Origin: Tamarix chinensis
Lineage: Eukaryota > Streptophyta > Magnoliopsida > Caryophyllales > Tamaricaceae
Assembly: GCA_030549775.1 (NCBI GenBank)
Contig: CM060177.1
Location: 31,586,014-31,650,013, forward strand
Length of the DNA stretch: 64,000 bases
Direction: 5' to 3'
Shown: positions 10,594-22,140 of the stretch, one piece after another
How the letters are laid out: every line of letters begins with the position of its first letter
Position numbering within the stretch: position 1 is the first letter of the stretch
Notes under the pieces: model-generated
Database searches by the model: none
What the model was told of the DNA's origin: nothing
What the model saw: the letters and a program-made list of their open reading frames with translations, nothing else
Translations under genes and position numbers: made by a program

Positions 10594-12192
10594 ATGCCTG
10601 AGACACATTCGGTACCACAACAGACCCCGCCTCCTCCAGGCGCAGGCGACGTCGAGAGCCAACCCGCTGGTGTAAGGACTATAGGGACCTCTGGATATGG
10701 AGTTCCTGGCGTACTCGGGCTGTGGCGGAGGGAGAATGTATTGAGACGAGGGTCATTGACGTTGAGAGCTTTAGCGCTGTTGTTTTCCTTGCTGTCTTTT
10801 ATTATCATGGCTAGTAATAAACATGGTGATTGGAAGGACTTCGATAGATATCAAGAATATCGGTAATGTTTCCATCTTTGATAGCGACTGCAATTTAATT
10901 ATCTCGTTACCAATTATTTTTCATTGTTATTCTGTTCAGTATCATTTTCGAATGCTGAAGTAAAAGGGTTTAGAATTTTGTATTGCTATTTGGAAATATA
11001 GAATTCCGACATGAGCTTTGAGGATTTGTTTTTGGTCTTATAGGTATGTGTTGGCGATAGCAATATTGTCAACGCTTTATACAGGGTTTCAATCTCTTAA
11101 ACATGTTCATCAGCTTTCTACAGGGAAAGAATTGATTGCTCAGAGGACTTCTTTTTTGGTTGATTTCTTTGGTGATCAGGTTGGTCCAGACTTGCTACTC
11201 TGATCCCTTAGGTTGTAGGCTCGTAGCTAAAAAAAAAAAAACGATTCTATCTTCTTGAAATTGTTTTTGTGAGATTAATTATTAGCAGTTCTGCTGACTA
11301 TGAAAATAGCTGTATGGTGATGCACGTAATGAATTTTGTCTTTCAATGGTAGTATAATCTTGAGCAAATGTTCAAATCCAGACTCGTCTGGTGCATTTTG
11401 TATTCCTCTATAGTGTATTTCACACGGTTTACACTATTAGTGCTTGATAATCCTTTTTTCACAAATTTTACTATTAGAGTTTTAATAGCAGTATCTCTTA
11501 TGAACTTAGCATATTGAATTTTGTAGTCGACTTATGACATGTGTTTTACATGACCCATATTAAAAACTGACATATCCTTATGAAAACCCTCTGTCATTCA
11601 ACCCTTGCAGGCAGCTAAGTCAAGGTCTACTTTGTTTTCATTTTTGTCTAGCTAAGTCAAGTCAATTTGATCTGGACGCTTTTCATTTTTTAAGAACTAA
11701 TTAATGATTAATGAGGGAAAAAAATGGACCTAGCTGCTATCAACACATTGAACGCTCTAATTTAATAAATTTATCGAGTGACATACAATGATTGGGTTTG
11801 GAACACTTGATATGCCAAATCTGTCAAAGTGGATATAGGTAAGACTGGACCCCCCTCTCCTTTTTCTTTCCTTTTCCACGGGAAATTCATGAATGGCCTT
11901 CATATTTTTCATTTAAATTTCCCTTTATGTTCCCCTCACCCTTGCCCTGTTGCTCTAAAAGATATAATTTGTGAGAAAATATTATTGTGCATTGCAGATT
12001 ATGGCATACTTCTTGATGTCATCAGCATCTGCAGCAGTTCCCCTGACAAACAGAATGAGGGAAGGAGGCAACAATATATTTACAGATTCATCAGCTGCAG
12101 CCATCAGTATGTCTTTCTTGGCTTTCCTAGCATTGGCGCTCTCAGCTCTCGTATCTGGATATAAAATCTCAGTTGCATCATCGTATATATGA
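10594..12192 (+). CDS. CASP-like membrane protein, class 4 (CASPL4 type)
   Basis: Three exons: 10594-10862, 11044-11179 and 11998-12192, with GT-AG introns of 181 and 818 bp, joining to 199 residues. CASP and CASP-like proteins are four-helix plasma-membrane proteins of the MARVEL-related superfamily; some scaffold lignin deposition at cell-wall domains, and class 4 roles are mostly unknown. The N-terminus is Pro-rich (PPPPGAGDVESQ). Helices are about 54-74 (conserved Arg58), 91-108, 120-150 (Asp134 in GDQ) and 168-188, ending SGYKIS. Length and the Arg/Asp pair fit the family. The ATG at 10594 is the first in frame; no upstream in-frame ATG precedes it. A paralogue with the same exon plan lies at 51359-53415 on the other strand. 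No break is visible. Confidence 0.9.
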
Positions 12193-13192
12193 ACTATGGA
12201 CACATTTTCAATTATATATTTATACAGATACTCATCAATTGTTTTATAAAACACACCATTTTGTTGCCGTCTTACACTTCAGCAATACTGAAATTCAGAT
12301 TCAGCTGTTTGTGATAGTGGTTTGATACCCTACTTGTATGTTCTTCCCTTTTCTTTTATTCATTTTACAGACAATTTGATGATGTTTATAGGAATCTGCA
12401 GCTGCAGCCTTTTCATTTGGCTGTTGCTTGTTATATAGATACCCGATATATTTATAGCTGTAATGGAATATGAATAAACATTGTATTCTTATTTATTGTC
12501 TTCAGAATGCTGAAGATACTCTCTTGCAGTCTTTTGCTCCTCCAATTTTAGTGTTTTTTTTTTCCACAGCAAATAAGGCTGATAAGCTGTAGCAGTATCG
12601 AAGTGTAGAAACTAATGTGTATTGACAAGGTTTGATCAAATGATCAAATGCCAACTCCTAGTATTAGATATACCAGGTTTAAATCCCCTCCCCCTTTATC
12701 TGGACTGTTATACTTTTATGATAATTCTGGTCACTGATATATCGCTTTGTACTTACTTCCATGGAAAATAAAGAAAACTAATTTAGTGTTTCCAGACTCA
12801 AAAGGGAAAAAAGGGCAACAAAATTATTGCGGCAGTGACTAGCTGGGTAGTATTATAACAAGGAATTAGCATAGCCATTAGCTGCAGTGTTGAGTCTTTC
12901 CGACTTATTTCAATGGAATGGAAGAGGTCCGCTTCCTAACCTTACAAGACCTGAAATCAAATAAATAAATAATAAACAAATGAAGGGAAGCTTATTCTTC
13001 GGGGCTGAAGTGTCTAATGGATATCCATATACACTGGTAATTGTACAACGACAGGCTAGTAAGTAGAAAAAGAGAATAATTCTTGACATGCCTATAGATT
13101 GCTAACCCTAGCTGGATTGTTAACATCCCCCCCCCCCAGACAAAAAAAAAGAAAGGAAAAAAAGCGGCATGTTTGCAGTTAATTTCATACAG
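12193..13192. other. Intergenic region between the CASP-like and WRKY genes
   Basis: Holds the 3' flanks of two convergent genes. A poly-C run lies near 13128-13137 followed by an A-rich stretch. No other gene seen. Confidence 0.5.
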
Positions 13193-13327
13193 TTAAATAT
13201 CGGTCTGCTCTTCCTTGGCTCTGGCATACATGCCTTCATTATCGTAATGAAGAAGAGCTTCTAGGAAAGGGTTATCAGTCTGCTCTTCCTTGGCTTTGGC
13301 ATATATGCCTGCATTCTGCAGCTGCTG
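13193..13327 (-). pseudogene. In-frame continuation of the WRKY reading frame after its stop codon
   Basis: Directly after the TAA at 13328-13330 the same frame stays open for 44 codons and ends at a TAA (13193-13195). The translation reads like the C-terminal tail of WRKY33-type proteins: an Ala-Lys-Glu-Glu block (YAKAKEEQTD) followed by NPFLEALL, then a second copy of the block (YARAKEEQTD). Family members usually end in an acidic RAKEEP..D.FLESLL-like tail, so this looks like the ancestral C-terminus cut off by a nonsense change. Without transcript data it could also be 3' UTR, but a chance match of frame and motif is unlikely. Confidence 0.72.
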
Positions 13328-15589
13328 TTACATTTGATTCACAAAAGAGCGAGAGGGATTATTCCCAAATCCTGACGAGAATCCATAATTAGCTCCTTCT
13401 GTTGTTGTACCACTTCGCAGCATCTGCAATGTATAAACTTGTGGTTGACCTGATGGTAAGGAGTTACTAGTAGTAGCATTAGATTGATGATAGGAGATAG
13501 CTGAGGACCTCCCAGGAGCTGGCACGATGCTGTTGCTGATGTTATTTTGTGTTGGCAGCCTGTTAATGTTGTTGCAGCTGCTGTTGCTGCCTCTAGCTGC
13601 AGGCACGTCATGATTATGTTTGCCTTGATAAGTTGTGATTATGGCCTTTTGATCTTGAGATTCTCGCTCAATGTGCTTCTTTACTGGACACCCATTGCTT
13701 GTGCACTTGTAATAGCTCCTTGGATTTGGGTTTCCCTTGACTACTTTCTTCCCATATTTTCTCCATCTATACCCGTCGTCGAGAAGGTCAATTTCACTTG
13801 TAGTTTGAATTATGAATCTTGTTTCTCTCACTGCTCTGGTCCCATACACTGACATCATCTCTGTTTCATTCTCTCCCTTCCTACAAAGTTTGTAAAATTG
13901 TAAGTTATCAAACCTCCATAAACAAGAAAAAAATAAGTTTGAGTGCAAGTGTGAACAGCAGCTTTTAGCAAGATGTGTGTTTGGTTTCAACTGATGTTTT
14001 AAGCTCCAAATGGATTTTCAAGTGGCACCTACTTAATGCCAACTTCAAAATACGTCAGCAAATAGTAATGCCAAACACCAGCAGCAAACTGCCTTAAATA
14101 TAACTCAATAAATCAAAATATGAAAGAAAGGATCTTAATTTCTTATTACCATCTTTTGGAATCCTGTTCCATGTGGTTGTCAATTGTTCGAGTTATGCTC
14201 ATGGCGGAAGAATTTTGATCAAAATCATCATCCTTAAGCGACACCGAGGATGTTTCTGTTCTAATATTAACCGTGGAATACTCCATCTGAGAGGATTTGT
14301 TATGGAGGATGGAAGAACACAATGAAGAAGGGGACATAATGACATTAGTATCTGATGATGATCCAATCTGATGACAATTTGAGGGTGATTTCCTAGGTAA
14401 TGGTTTAGGATGATTATGACTACCCTTATAAACTATCTCAGTAATATGTCCATTGATTAATGATCTCTCAACTTTCTTCTTAGTCTGACAATTTGGGTAA
14501 GAACACTTGTAATAACTCCTTGGATTCTCACTTCGTTTAACTTGTTTCTGGCCATATTTTCTCCAGTTATATCCATCGTCCAATTGCTTTGTTGCCCTCA
14601 TAAACTGAGGCAGGTAACTACCTCTTTGGTTATTGGATTGGAATGCAGCAGCAGGATTGGTATTGGTATTGGTATTAGTAGTGGTTGTGTTGGACTTGAT
14701 TTCATTTTGCTGGCTCCTCGTGGATTCCTGCAGATTCCAGGATGATTTCTGTTTTCTTACCTGTAAGATTGAAAATTGAAATATGAGAGAATACTATTTA
14801 ATCAGTACTTGAATTACTTTGCAGCAATGATGGTTTTGAAATAGTGACTGGATTTGGATTTGAATTGAATTGAAACTGAACTTACAGTTGGGATGTTGAT
14901 GATTGTGGGGACAGATTGAGATTGAAAAGAGAAATTACAATAGTTCTGGTTATTCTTGCTGCTCCCGCCTTCTCCCATACTTCTCTGGTTGTTGTTGTTG
15001 TTGCAGCTAGTCCAACTGAAACCCTCGCCATGTAATGCTCCAACAGTTGGAAATGGGAAATTCTACGTGAGACGTGTATAAAACATCCGATGAGTCAAAT
15101 TCATTCAGTCCCAGTTATGAAGTCTTTCTCCTCGCTGAAGCACTATTAATTGAGAATTATATATCAGTATAATTAACTTACATTGGAACTGGGGAAGAGC
15201 AGAGGGGAATCCAAGAGCATGGATGGACTAAAAGGAGCAGCACCAGAAGTACTAGCACTGTTGTTAGTATTAGTCGTTGCAGCCAAGAAAGAAGGAGATG
15301 ACGGTGAAAATGGAGGTTCAGTAGGATATAAGGACTTAAATTTTGGCACACCAACACTGTCACCGCCACCTTCACCGTTGTCATTACTGCCAGTTAAATT
15401 ATCCGACAGGCCCCAGCTACCTGGACTTCCTTTCTCGTTGTTGTTACTTCTTGAAGTGTTGGTTCCCTCACAAGTAGTATTATAAGAAGCAAAGAAATCA
15501 GTAAAGGGACAAGAAGACACGATGAAGTTTGAAAACGAGAAAGTTGAGGTAGGAAATAAGTTATCTAGATCCGCGACTGAAGAAGACAT
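13328..15589 (-). CDS. WRKY33-like: Group I WRKY transcription factor, WRKY33/25/26-like
   Basis: Four exons on minus: 15589-15182, 15062-14886, 14760-14150 and 13880-13328, all GT-AG, giving 582 residues. A nuclear DNA-binding regulator; WRKY33-type proteins bind TTGAC W-boxes and act in pathogen and stress responses under MAP-kinase control. The N-terminal part has Ser-Pro sites ([21 protein letters not shown]) like those phosphorylated in WRKY33. Domain 1: WRKYGQK 261-267, zinc ligands Cys281, Cys286, His310, His312. Domain 2: WRKYGKK 438-444, Cys458, Cys463, His487, His489. Oddities: Lys replaces Gln in the second core heptad; exon 4 encodes the whole second domain, so the usual intron after PNPR is absent; the frame stops at NQM although family-like sequence continues. 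Otherwise intact. The start is the first ATG of the exon encoding the conserved Ser-Pro region. Confidence 0.9.
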
Positions 15590-15757
15590 GTCAGTATGTA
15601 AGAGGAGAGTTCTTGGAGGTGGTAATGGTCAGAGAGGAGAGGAGATTGAATCTGGCTATAAAAGCGAAGGGGAAGAGAAATGGAGTCTTGGCATGGGAGT
15701 TTTGTTTATTTCTGAGAAGCGGGCTAATAACAAATTGCCATGGTAGAAAGGGAATTA

Positions 15758-15820
15758 TTGACTCTAGAAACTGACATTTTGTTTCTGGGATGGTCAAGGC
15801 CACAAGGTTTGCCTTTGACT
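15758..15820 (-). promoter_or_regulatory. Cluster of three W-box cores upstream of the WRKY gene
   Basis: TTGACT at 15758-15763, GGTCAA (TTGACC on minus) at 15792-15797 and TTGACT at 15815-15820 lie 169-231 bases upstream of the ATG at 15589. WRKY proteins bind TTGAC(C/T), and WRKY33-type genes are known for W-box-based auto- and cross-regulation. Binding is inferred from sequence only. Confidence 0.6.
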
Positions 15821-15959
15821 AAGCCCTGCCTTCCCCCTTGTTCCCGGGATAGAGATAGAAGAAGCAGAGTGCTAACGGCTACACATGAATTCCTTCGTGG
15901 AGCCGGCGGTCTGGATGGGAATGTGGTATGAATGAATGCTATAAACTAAAGGGTGTTGT

Positions 15960-16205
15960 TATATACACATTACATCCCTTAAAATTTTATTTTTATTATA
16001 TTTTTGATCAATTTATCTTTTTATTTGCACATAATTATTTTCAACACTCTCTCTCTCTCTCTCTTCTTCTTCTTCTTAATTAATCATATAACATTTTAAT
16101 TATTTTAAATATTGAATACAATTAGTATGGAAGAAGATAATATATCTAATTATTGTTTTAATCAAGATGAATTTCACGAAAAAATAATAAGAATTTTTTT
16201 TTCAA
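15960..16205. other. AT-rich spacer with (CT)n/(CTT)n microsatellite
   Basis: A CT run followed by CTT units lies at about 16046-16076. An open stretch starting near 16127 (MEEDNISNYC) may be the decayed N-terminus of the MULE transposase that follows, but frames are broken. Confidence 0.4.
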
Positions 16206-16440
16206 AAAATTTAGACATGATGGGTATATGACCCATCATATTACAGAGTTGATAGATGATTTATTCGTCATAAATCAAAGCTGATAGGTGAATCACTCAT
16301 ATTCACCTGTCATAGAGCAAATATGATGGGTAAGTCACCCATCATATGTTGATACTAATGGATAGTTTACTTGTTAGGTCTTATTTTTGACGAGCGATTT
16401 ACTTGACATCGGGTAAGATCTATTAGGACATTTGACTATT
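16206..16440. repeat. Inverted GATGGGT(N)ACCCATC-type repeat block
   Basis: Short inverted repeats such as GATGGGTATATGACCCATC and GATGGGTAAGTCACCCATC recur with degenerate forms. A similar GGGTGA.../..ACCTA pattern occurs at 45838-46040. The block sits just upstream of the MULE transposase remains and probably belongs to that element. Confidence 0.5.
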
Positions 16441-16552
16441 GATTTTAAACTCTAGCAGATGAATTATCCGAAAACCCTTCTTTCGTAAATTTTTGTTATT
16501 TATTATTATATTTATGTATTCCTTCTAATTTTATATTTTTAATATTGATTAT

Positions 16553-17487
16553 AGAATCAATATCCAGTTAATACTAATTGGAGTGGATTATTTGCTACGG
16601 ATGATATTTTTATTGACCATGAATCATTAATTCGATAGGCTAAAGAAATAGGAAGAACATATGTTATGGTTATAGGTATTGAGAGGTCAAAAAATAATAT
16701 AGTTTTGATATATTGTGAGAGATGTGGTGTTTATAGAAGACAATCTTTAGTGAATTCCGAAAGTATTTGATCTACCGGAACCAAAAAAATGTGGTTGTGA
16801 ATTCATAATTTATAGAAGAGAAGATGCTTGCGGTATTTGGAGACTAGTGGTAGAATGTGAAATGTATAATCATATATTAGGTAAGTATTTGTAGGGGCAT
16901 TAGTGTGCTTGTCAATTATCTCCAAAAGAATGCAGGCTGGTGTATGAGCTAATCTAAATAAATGTCAAATTAAAGGAGATTATCAATAATTTAAATTGGG
17001 GTGATGGGGATAATATTGTAACACTTAGGACAACCTACCATGGTAAACATAAGTTCAAGGTACATAACTTGATGAGATGTATAGCCATGCAATAGTTATT
17101 GCACTTCATGGAAACCAATGAATACCATTCATGGTATCGTCAGTTGCTTGACTCTAATGTGATTAGTGATATTGTATTTATACACGTTATATTCTATTAC
17201 TTTGTTTTATGTGTTTTCATATATTATTTGTTTGGATTGCACATACAAAATCAATAAGTATAATCTTTCTTTCTTGAAGGTTGTTGGTTGTATGTCTAGT
17301 GCAAATTTTTTTTTTTACCATTGTCTTGGCATTTATGATGAAGGAAAATGAAGATAACTACGAATTAGTGTTTGATAAGGGAAAGAGATTGATAGATTCC
17401 AATGAACCAAATGTGGTGATCACTGATAGGGAATCGGGATTAACACCGACTTTACTAAAAGTCTTTTCTAATACAACACTCTTCTTA
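16553..17487 (+). pseudogene. Mutator-like (MULE) transposase, FAR1-type, N-terminal and catalytic part
   Basis: Broken frames give, in order: a FAR1-like zinc region (YCERCGVYRRQ, then TGTKKCGCEFII and WRLVVECEMYNH, with Tyr where the family has His); the segment LSPKECRLVYELI to HGKHKFKV; NEYHSWYRQLLDSNVISDI; LDCTYKINKYNLSFLKVVG with the first catalytic Asp (codon 17235); and VITDRESGL with the second Asp (codon 17425). This is the layout of plant FAR1/MuDR-related transposases that cut and insert DNA. Several stops and at least two frameshifts make it dead. It is cut at about 17487 by a CACTA-like element and resumes after 20142. Confidence 0.8.
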
Positions 17488-20142
17488 CACCACAAGAATT
17501 TTTTTTTTTATAGCAACAATACTTTTACAACGACAACACTTTGTGGTTGTAAGAAATTCTTTTGGTAACAATAATATTATGATGTTGGAAAAATTCGTTG
17601 CAAAAAAAAAATTCATTTTATGGTGATTATTAGGAAAAATTTTCCAAAAATATTTGTTGTTACAATATATGTGATGGTTTATTTACAACGATATTTATAT
17701 GTTGTAATATACAAAATATTTTTGTAAAGACTTTTTTTTTATTGCAAACTATTGACTGAATTTATTGGAATGACTATACTTGTTGTAAAAATTATGCGAT
17801 AACATGCTCGGGGTTTCCTATGTTATACTTAAGTATAACTTATGCTTTCTTTATAATCTCATGAAAAATATGCATGCACAATGTATTGCTATTAACTTTT
17901 CTAAGCATGTAACCATTTATTTTCATGAAAGATCATATTAAATTTATTAATTTTAATATATGTATGATAGTATGCTAGAATAGGGTTGTTGTGGTAAAAC
18001 AATTATGCGTGATTAAGGTTTTATGTACTAAATGAGCTTAATTATATTTTAAGGGAAAATATTATTTTTATCACTCCTCAAATTTTCTAGAATTATGTAC
18101 ATACTTTAATGTTATTTAGTCATATCATGAATTTTGCTTAATTCTAATAACAATTGTTATTAAAATGAGAAATTATTGAGCAAATAACATTTTAGTAGAT
18201 TTTGGTCATTTAAGACTTATTATATTTAAAAGTATGAATAATAGGACTAGGATAAACTTACTGGATTCCTAGGTTGATCTTAGTGTTAACTTTGATTTTG
18301 GTTTTAATTGTTGACATTATGGTCAACCTGAATAATTGTAAATAAAGGAAAAGGTTAAGCATGGAATTGAAATCATTATGCATAATGTGATATTTTATGA
18401 TCACCTTATGAAGATATTAATATTTAAAGTGGAAGACCTCGAGATTTGGGAATGGTTTCTTTTTAGGGTTAGCTACCCTAGAGATGAGGAAGGAGCCCTT
18501 GATTTGGTTTAGTGGTTTTGTCGGATGCTTCAGCATTTCGACTAAGGTCCTAGTTTACTCTATAGGTAACCTATGTGCCATTTAGGGGGTATTAATACTT
18601 AAGAATTATGTGTCCTAGGATGGGAGGATATTGAGTTGCCTTGTTGTACTAGTATTACCAGAGTACTTACATGTCTCTGGGTTATAAGTTGGAAGGATAT
18701 TGTGTTACTTTAGTGCATCGGTATGACCATTATATTTTATGTCTCCGGGTTATTATTGTATCCCTTTGAGTAATTAAAAATAAAAATAATTATTGTATAA
18801 GGATTTAAATGGATTGTTGTCATTTGTTGGTTTGGTTGTTGCCTCCGTGCACTACTTAGTTTTGGTATGTTAGTTTGATAGTTGCATATGTGCACTATTT
18901 GAATTTTGATGCATAATGCTAAACATATTGGATTAAGCTAAGTGTTAGTGATAGAATTGGGTGGATTCTAACAACAAAAAAAAATTTAGAAGGGGTTAAG
19001 AAGATGAAGGGTGAACTTAATCTTGAAGTACCTTTAAGATTAATCACTTAGCTTAAATGGTGTAAGAATTCAAATGAACACACAAGACTATCTCTGAGCC
19101 TTGGAGGATATTTTTGTGTTGACAACAACCATATTTTTTTGTTTGAAAGTTAACTCCTTCCTTTAAGCCTTTTTTTACCTCTGTATAGAGTGTTTTTAGG
19201 CCATTAGTAAGTTACAACTACACATCCAACTCATAGTGAGCAGATTTGGTTACACCCCCTAACTAGAGTTTACACTAATACAAACTAACTAACGTTAATA
19301 GTCAATAGTTGAATGTTGAAACCTCCTATCCATCCATCACACGATTGATGCTAATACAACATATTACATGTGCTTAGAAAACATAAATTAAACTTTAAGA
19401 CAGTCTAACAACACTATTTAACTATGCTTAACTAAGGAAGGTAAAAATTAGTTGATTGAAAGTTGATGGATGAAAGACTCCTCGACATGCTAGACTTATG
19501 GCTAAAACTTGAGGTCACTTCTCCCATAATTCAAGCTTTATTTGTGTCCTTGATCATCTTAAAGATTATCCTCCCAATGTTCCCTAAATCCTACACACGA
19601 AATGGGAGCTACAAGATGTAGACTTTTAGTTGAAATGTTGAAGTGTGGGGATGGAGATAATCGTGGATTTTGGTGAGCCATATTAATGCCATAATGGAGC
19701 TAACCAAAAATGTCTTTGAGGAGCCATAAAGAATCCATAATAGAGCCAACTATACATAGGGTTGATGGCTTGCTTCGATCTTGCATGGCTTTGCATGGCT
19801 TCCTAATAATCTTGCTTAGTCATTAACCTAAGTAAGAAGAGTTTTGAATTCTTCGACTTTGGGGAAATTAATATGTAGATTATCCTTGTTATTCTCATTT
19901 GAGGGAGTTGGAGTTAGGTGAAGTGATGTATTACAATGACATTTATTTGGCAACGACAATTATTGTTACATTTAATTACTTTTTACTACGATCAATGTTG
20001 TTACTTCATTTTTTTTACAATGCCATGATGCACATCGGCCTCGTAATAAGAAATGACGTTGTGATATATATGTTTTGCAACAAATTTATATCTTTAGTAA
20101 CAAAAAGTATTGTTGCTAAAAATGAATTTTTTTAGTGTTGTG
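17488..20142. mobile_element. CACTA-like non-autonomous element nested in the MULE transposase
   Basis: The left end CACCACAAGAA followed shortly by TAGCAACAATACTTTT mirrors the right end, whose reverse complement starts CACAACACT and contains the same TAGCAACAATACTTTT block. Subterminal ACAACG/TTGTTAC repeats are dense, as in CACTA elements. The interior (about 17800-19900) has no transposase, but about 18430-18780 is a fragment related to the long LTRs at 29850-30150 and 34930-35300. The flanking trinucleotides (TTA left, TAG right) do not match, so exact ends are uncertain; MULE transposase sequence resumes on the right. Confidence 0.6.
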
Positions 20143-20460
20143 TAGACAACACATTAGTAAGAATAGTCTCTCTTATGTTATAAAAAAAATTAGTAAGTAT
20201 ATTAGTGGGAGACTGTTTCTTAGGAGGTTGGAGGAAGATTGTATGAGCAACTATAATTGAGACATATGAGAATAAGGTTCTACTTATGAGTGACAAATGG
20301 AGCAAATTTTTGCATCTTTTACAATTTGTGTATGAGACCTGGTTGAATCTATATAAGGAGAGGTTTATTTCAGTGTGAGTTGACAAAATTCTTTACTTTG
20401 GCACTCATACAACCTATAGGTATATTTTTTTATTGCAAATATTCAATGTCATTTAACTTA
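20143..20460 (+). pseudogene. MULE transposase, C-terminal part
   Basis: Reads FVYETWLNLYKERFISV, a stop, then VDKILYFGTHTTYR (about 20318-20420), matching the conserved MULE segment W...KE.FV..W....HFG..TTNR. It continues the transposase interrupted at 17487 by the CACTA-like insertion. The region holding the third catalytic residue is not recognisable. It ends near the convergent plant mobile domain pseudogene. Confidence 0.7.
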
Positions 20461-22021
20461 TTCCTAAATTCAAGTCCATTCAGTGGTGTGGCCAAGTGTT
20501 CCAAAATGATGCACAACTGGAGTAATATGCCTTATACTTCTTAATCATTCCACTATGACAGAATCCATATGTTGGAACAATAGAAGGAATCAGGATGAGT
20601 TGGGGATAGCTAAATTGTCATGAAACTCGATCTGGTATGTAAGGCTCCACAACATTTATAAAGCATATGCTACCTTGGTACATCGATTGGAGATGTTTCA
20701 TACTTGGATCTTGGTCGAACGATAAAAAGTCAAACTACAAATACATGTAAAACAATATTAATATCAATTATTGCAAATAACTACAATTTACAAATGTTCA
20801 TATAAATTATGTTACCCACTTGCTTGGCCCTCCTTTACTAAATTATGCCATTCATGTTCTCAGGGGCAAGCATCTGACGAGATATATCCCACCTCATCGT
20901 TGTGGCATTGGTGGATGAATTATATGTATAAGAATAACTCTGCTAAAAGCACAAAAAATACTTGTAAATCAAAGCATGTGCATAGTTATAACAAGTATAT
21001 AACACAATTAAAATATTTTTTTTAACAATAATTATCAATAAATAATTAACTTTAATAGTTTCATGCAACCACTTATTTGCTTGTACCCAACCCTAGATGT
21101 TATCCCAAGCTATCTATATAAATATGCTAATGTCCTAGTTCTAAGAGCTCGATCACCTACCTTAATCAAATCAGCTACTAATCTAAGCACTGATAATGGA
21201 GCACGGTTTCTGGACTTGTCTACAAAGAGCGTACACAAGAGTAGGTACCATATACATAATTGGGCATAAGATTCATCATCCTCAACACGGTCAGCTATAA
21301 GCTTATAAAAAATATCTTCGAATGCGATTGTGATTCCCTTCACAAAAGCTGACTTCACCAACAACTCGGGTTCACCCCACATATTGGACAAAAGCTCTAC
21401 CATATTGCCATTAATAGGAAAATTTTCGCTAATACACTCATACCCATGACAATTGCAATCCATAATGCAAGCCATGTCATAGAGTAATACTCATCTCACC
21501 AAATGGAAGGTGGAAGTTATTGGTCTCTAGGTGCCACCTATCAACAAAAATGGAGATGAGTAGAGCATTATGATGGTCGAGGTATGTCAAACATAGACGC
21601 TTTAGGCTCGTAGTATCGATGTGGTCATAGGCAATACCCATGCCAACATGATCGACTAGTAGGTAATATTAGAATAATCAATTATAAGGTTAAATATAGA
21701 AACCGATCTATATGATAATAGAAACTACCTCAACATCATTCCATATGGTGTATGCCACTTGACTCTTAAAACTGGTGAGAAGCTTTAGAAAGAGTGGACC
21801 CCCATCAGTAGGTCCAATCAATCTCCAATCATCGTTTGATGCCAACAAGGAAACAGATCTTGCTGCATGGGTAGACGTGCTATTTCTAGAAAAGCTCCCT
21901 CGCTGGGGTCATCATACTCATCCTCAAATGACACGTGTTGTGTGTTAGTAGTATGAGGAGCTTCACCACACTCCATCGTATCTCGTGCTTTAGCATTGGT
22001 AGTGACTGTCCATTTCACCAC
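20460..22021 (-). pseudogene. Plant mobile domain (PMD, aminotransferase-like) pseudogene
   Basis: Minus-strand pieces in order: SFKSQVAYTIWND (about 21740); FVDRWHLETNNFHLPFGEM (about 21495-21560); a 121-codon stretch 21475-21110 with YLLLCTLFVDKS, LSVLRLVADL and RTLAYLYR; then LGITSRVGYKQISGC; and, near 20600-20680, VVEPYIPDRV followed by QFSYPQLI. These are landmarks of the plant mobile domain found in MAIN/MAIL1 and in transposon-borne PMD-C proteins. Stops and frameshifts (one right after GEMSITL) show it is inactive. It lies tail-to-tail with the MULE transposase and appears to be cargo of that element. Confidence 0.75.
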
Positions 22022-22140
22022 CCTAGTGGTAGCGGGAGTAACTTGCCTCGAAGCTTTTCCTTTGCCTCCTCTACTAGCAATCTGCTGATTATAACAAAAA
22101 GATTATTAATAAATATTATGCATTATCTTATTAAATGTTA

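Noticed and set aside
15183..15485. Plus-strand 100-codon frame
   Set aside because: Antisense to exon 1 of the WRKY gene.
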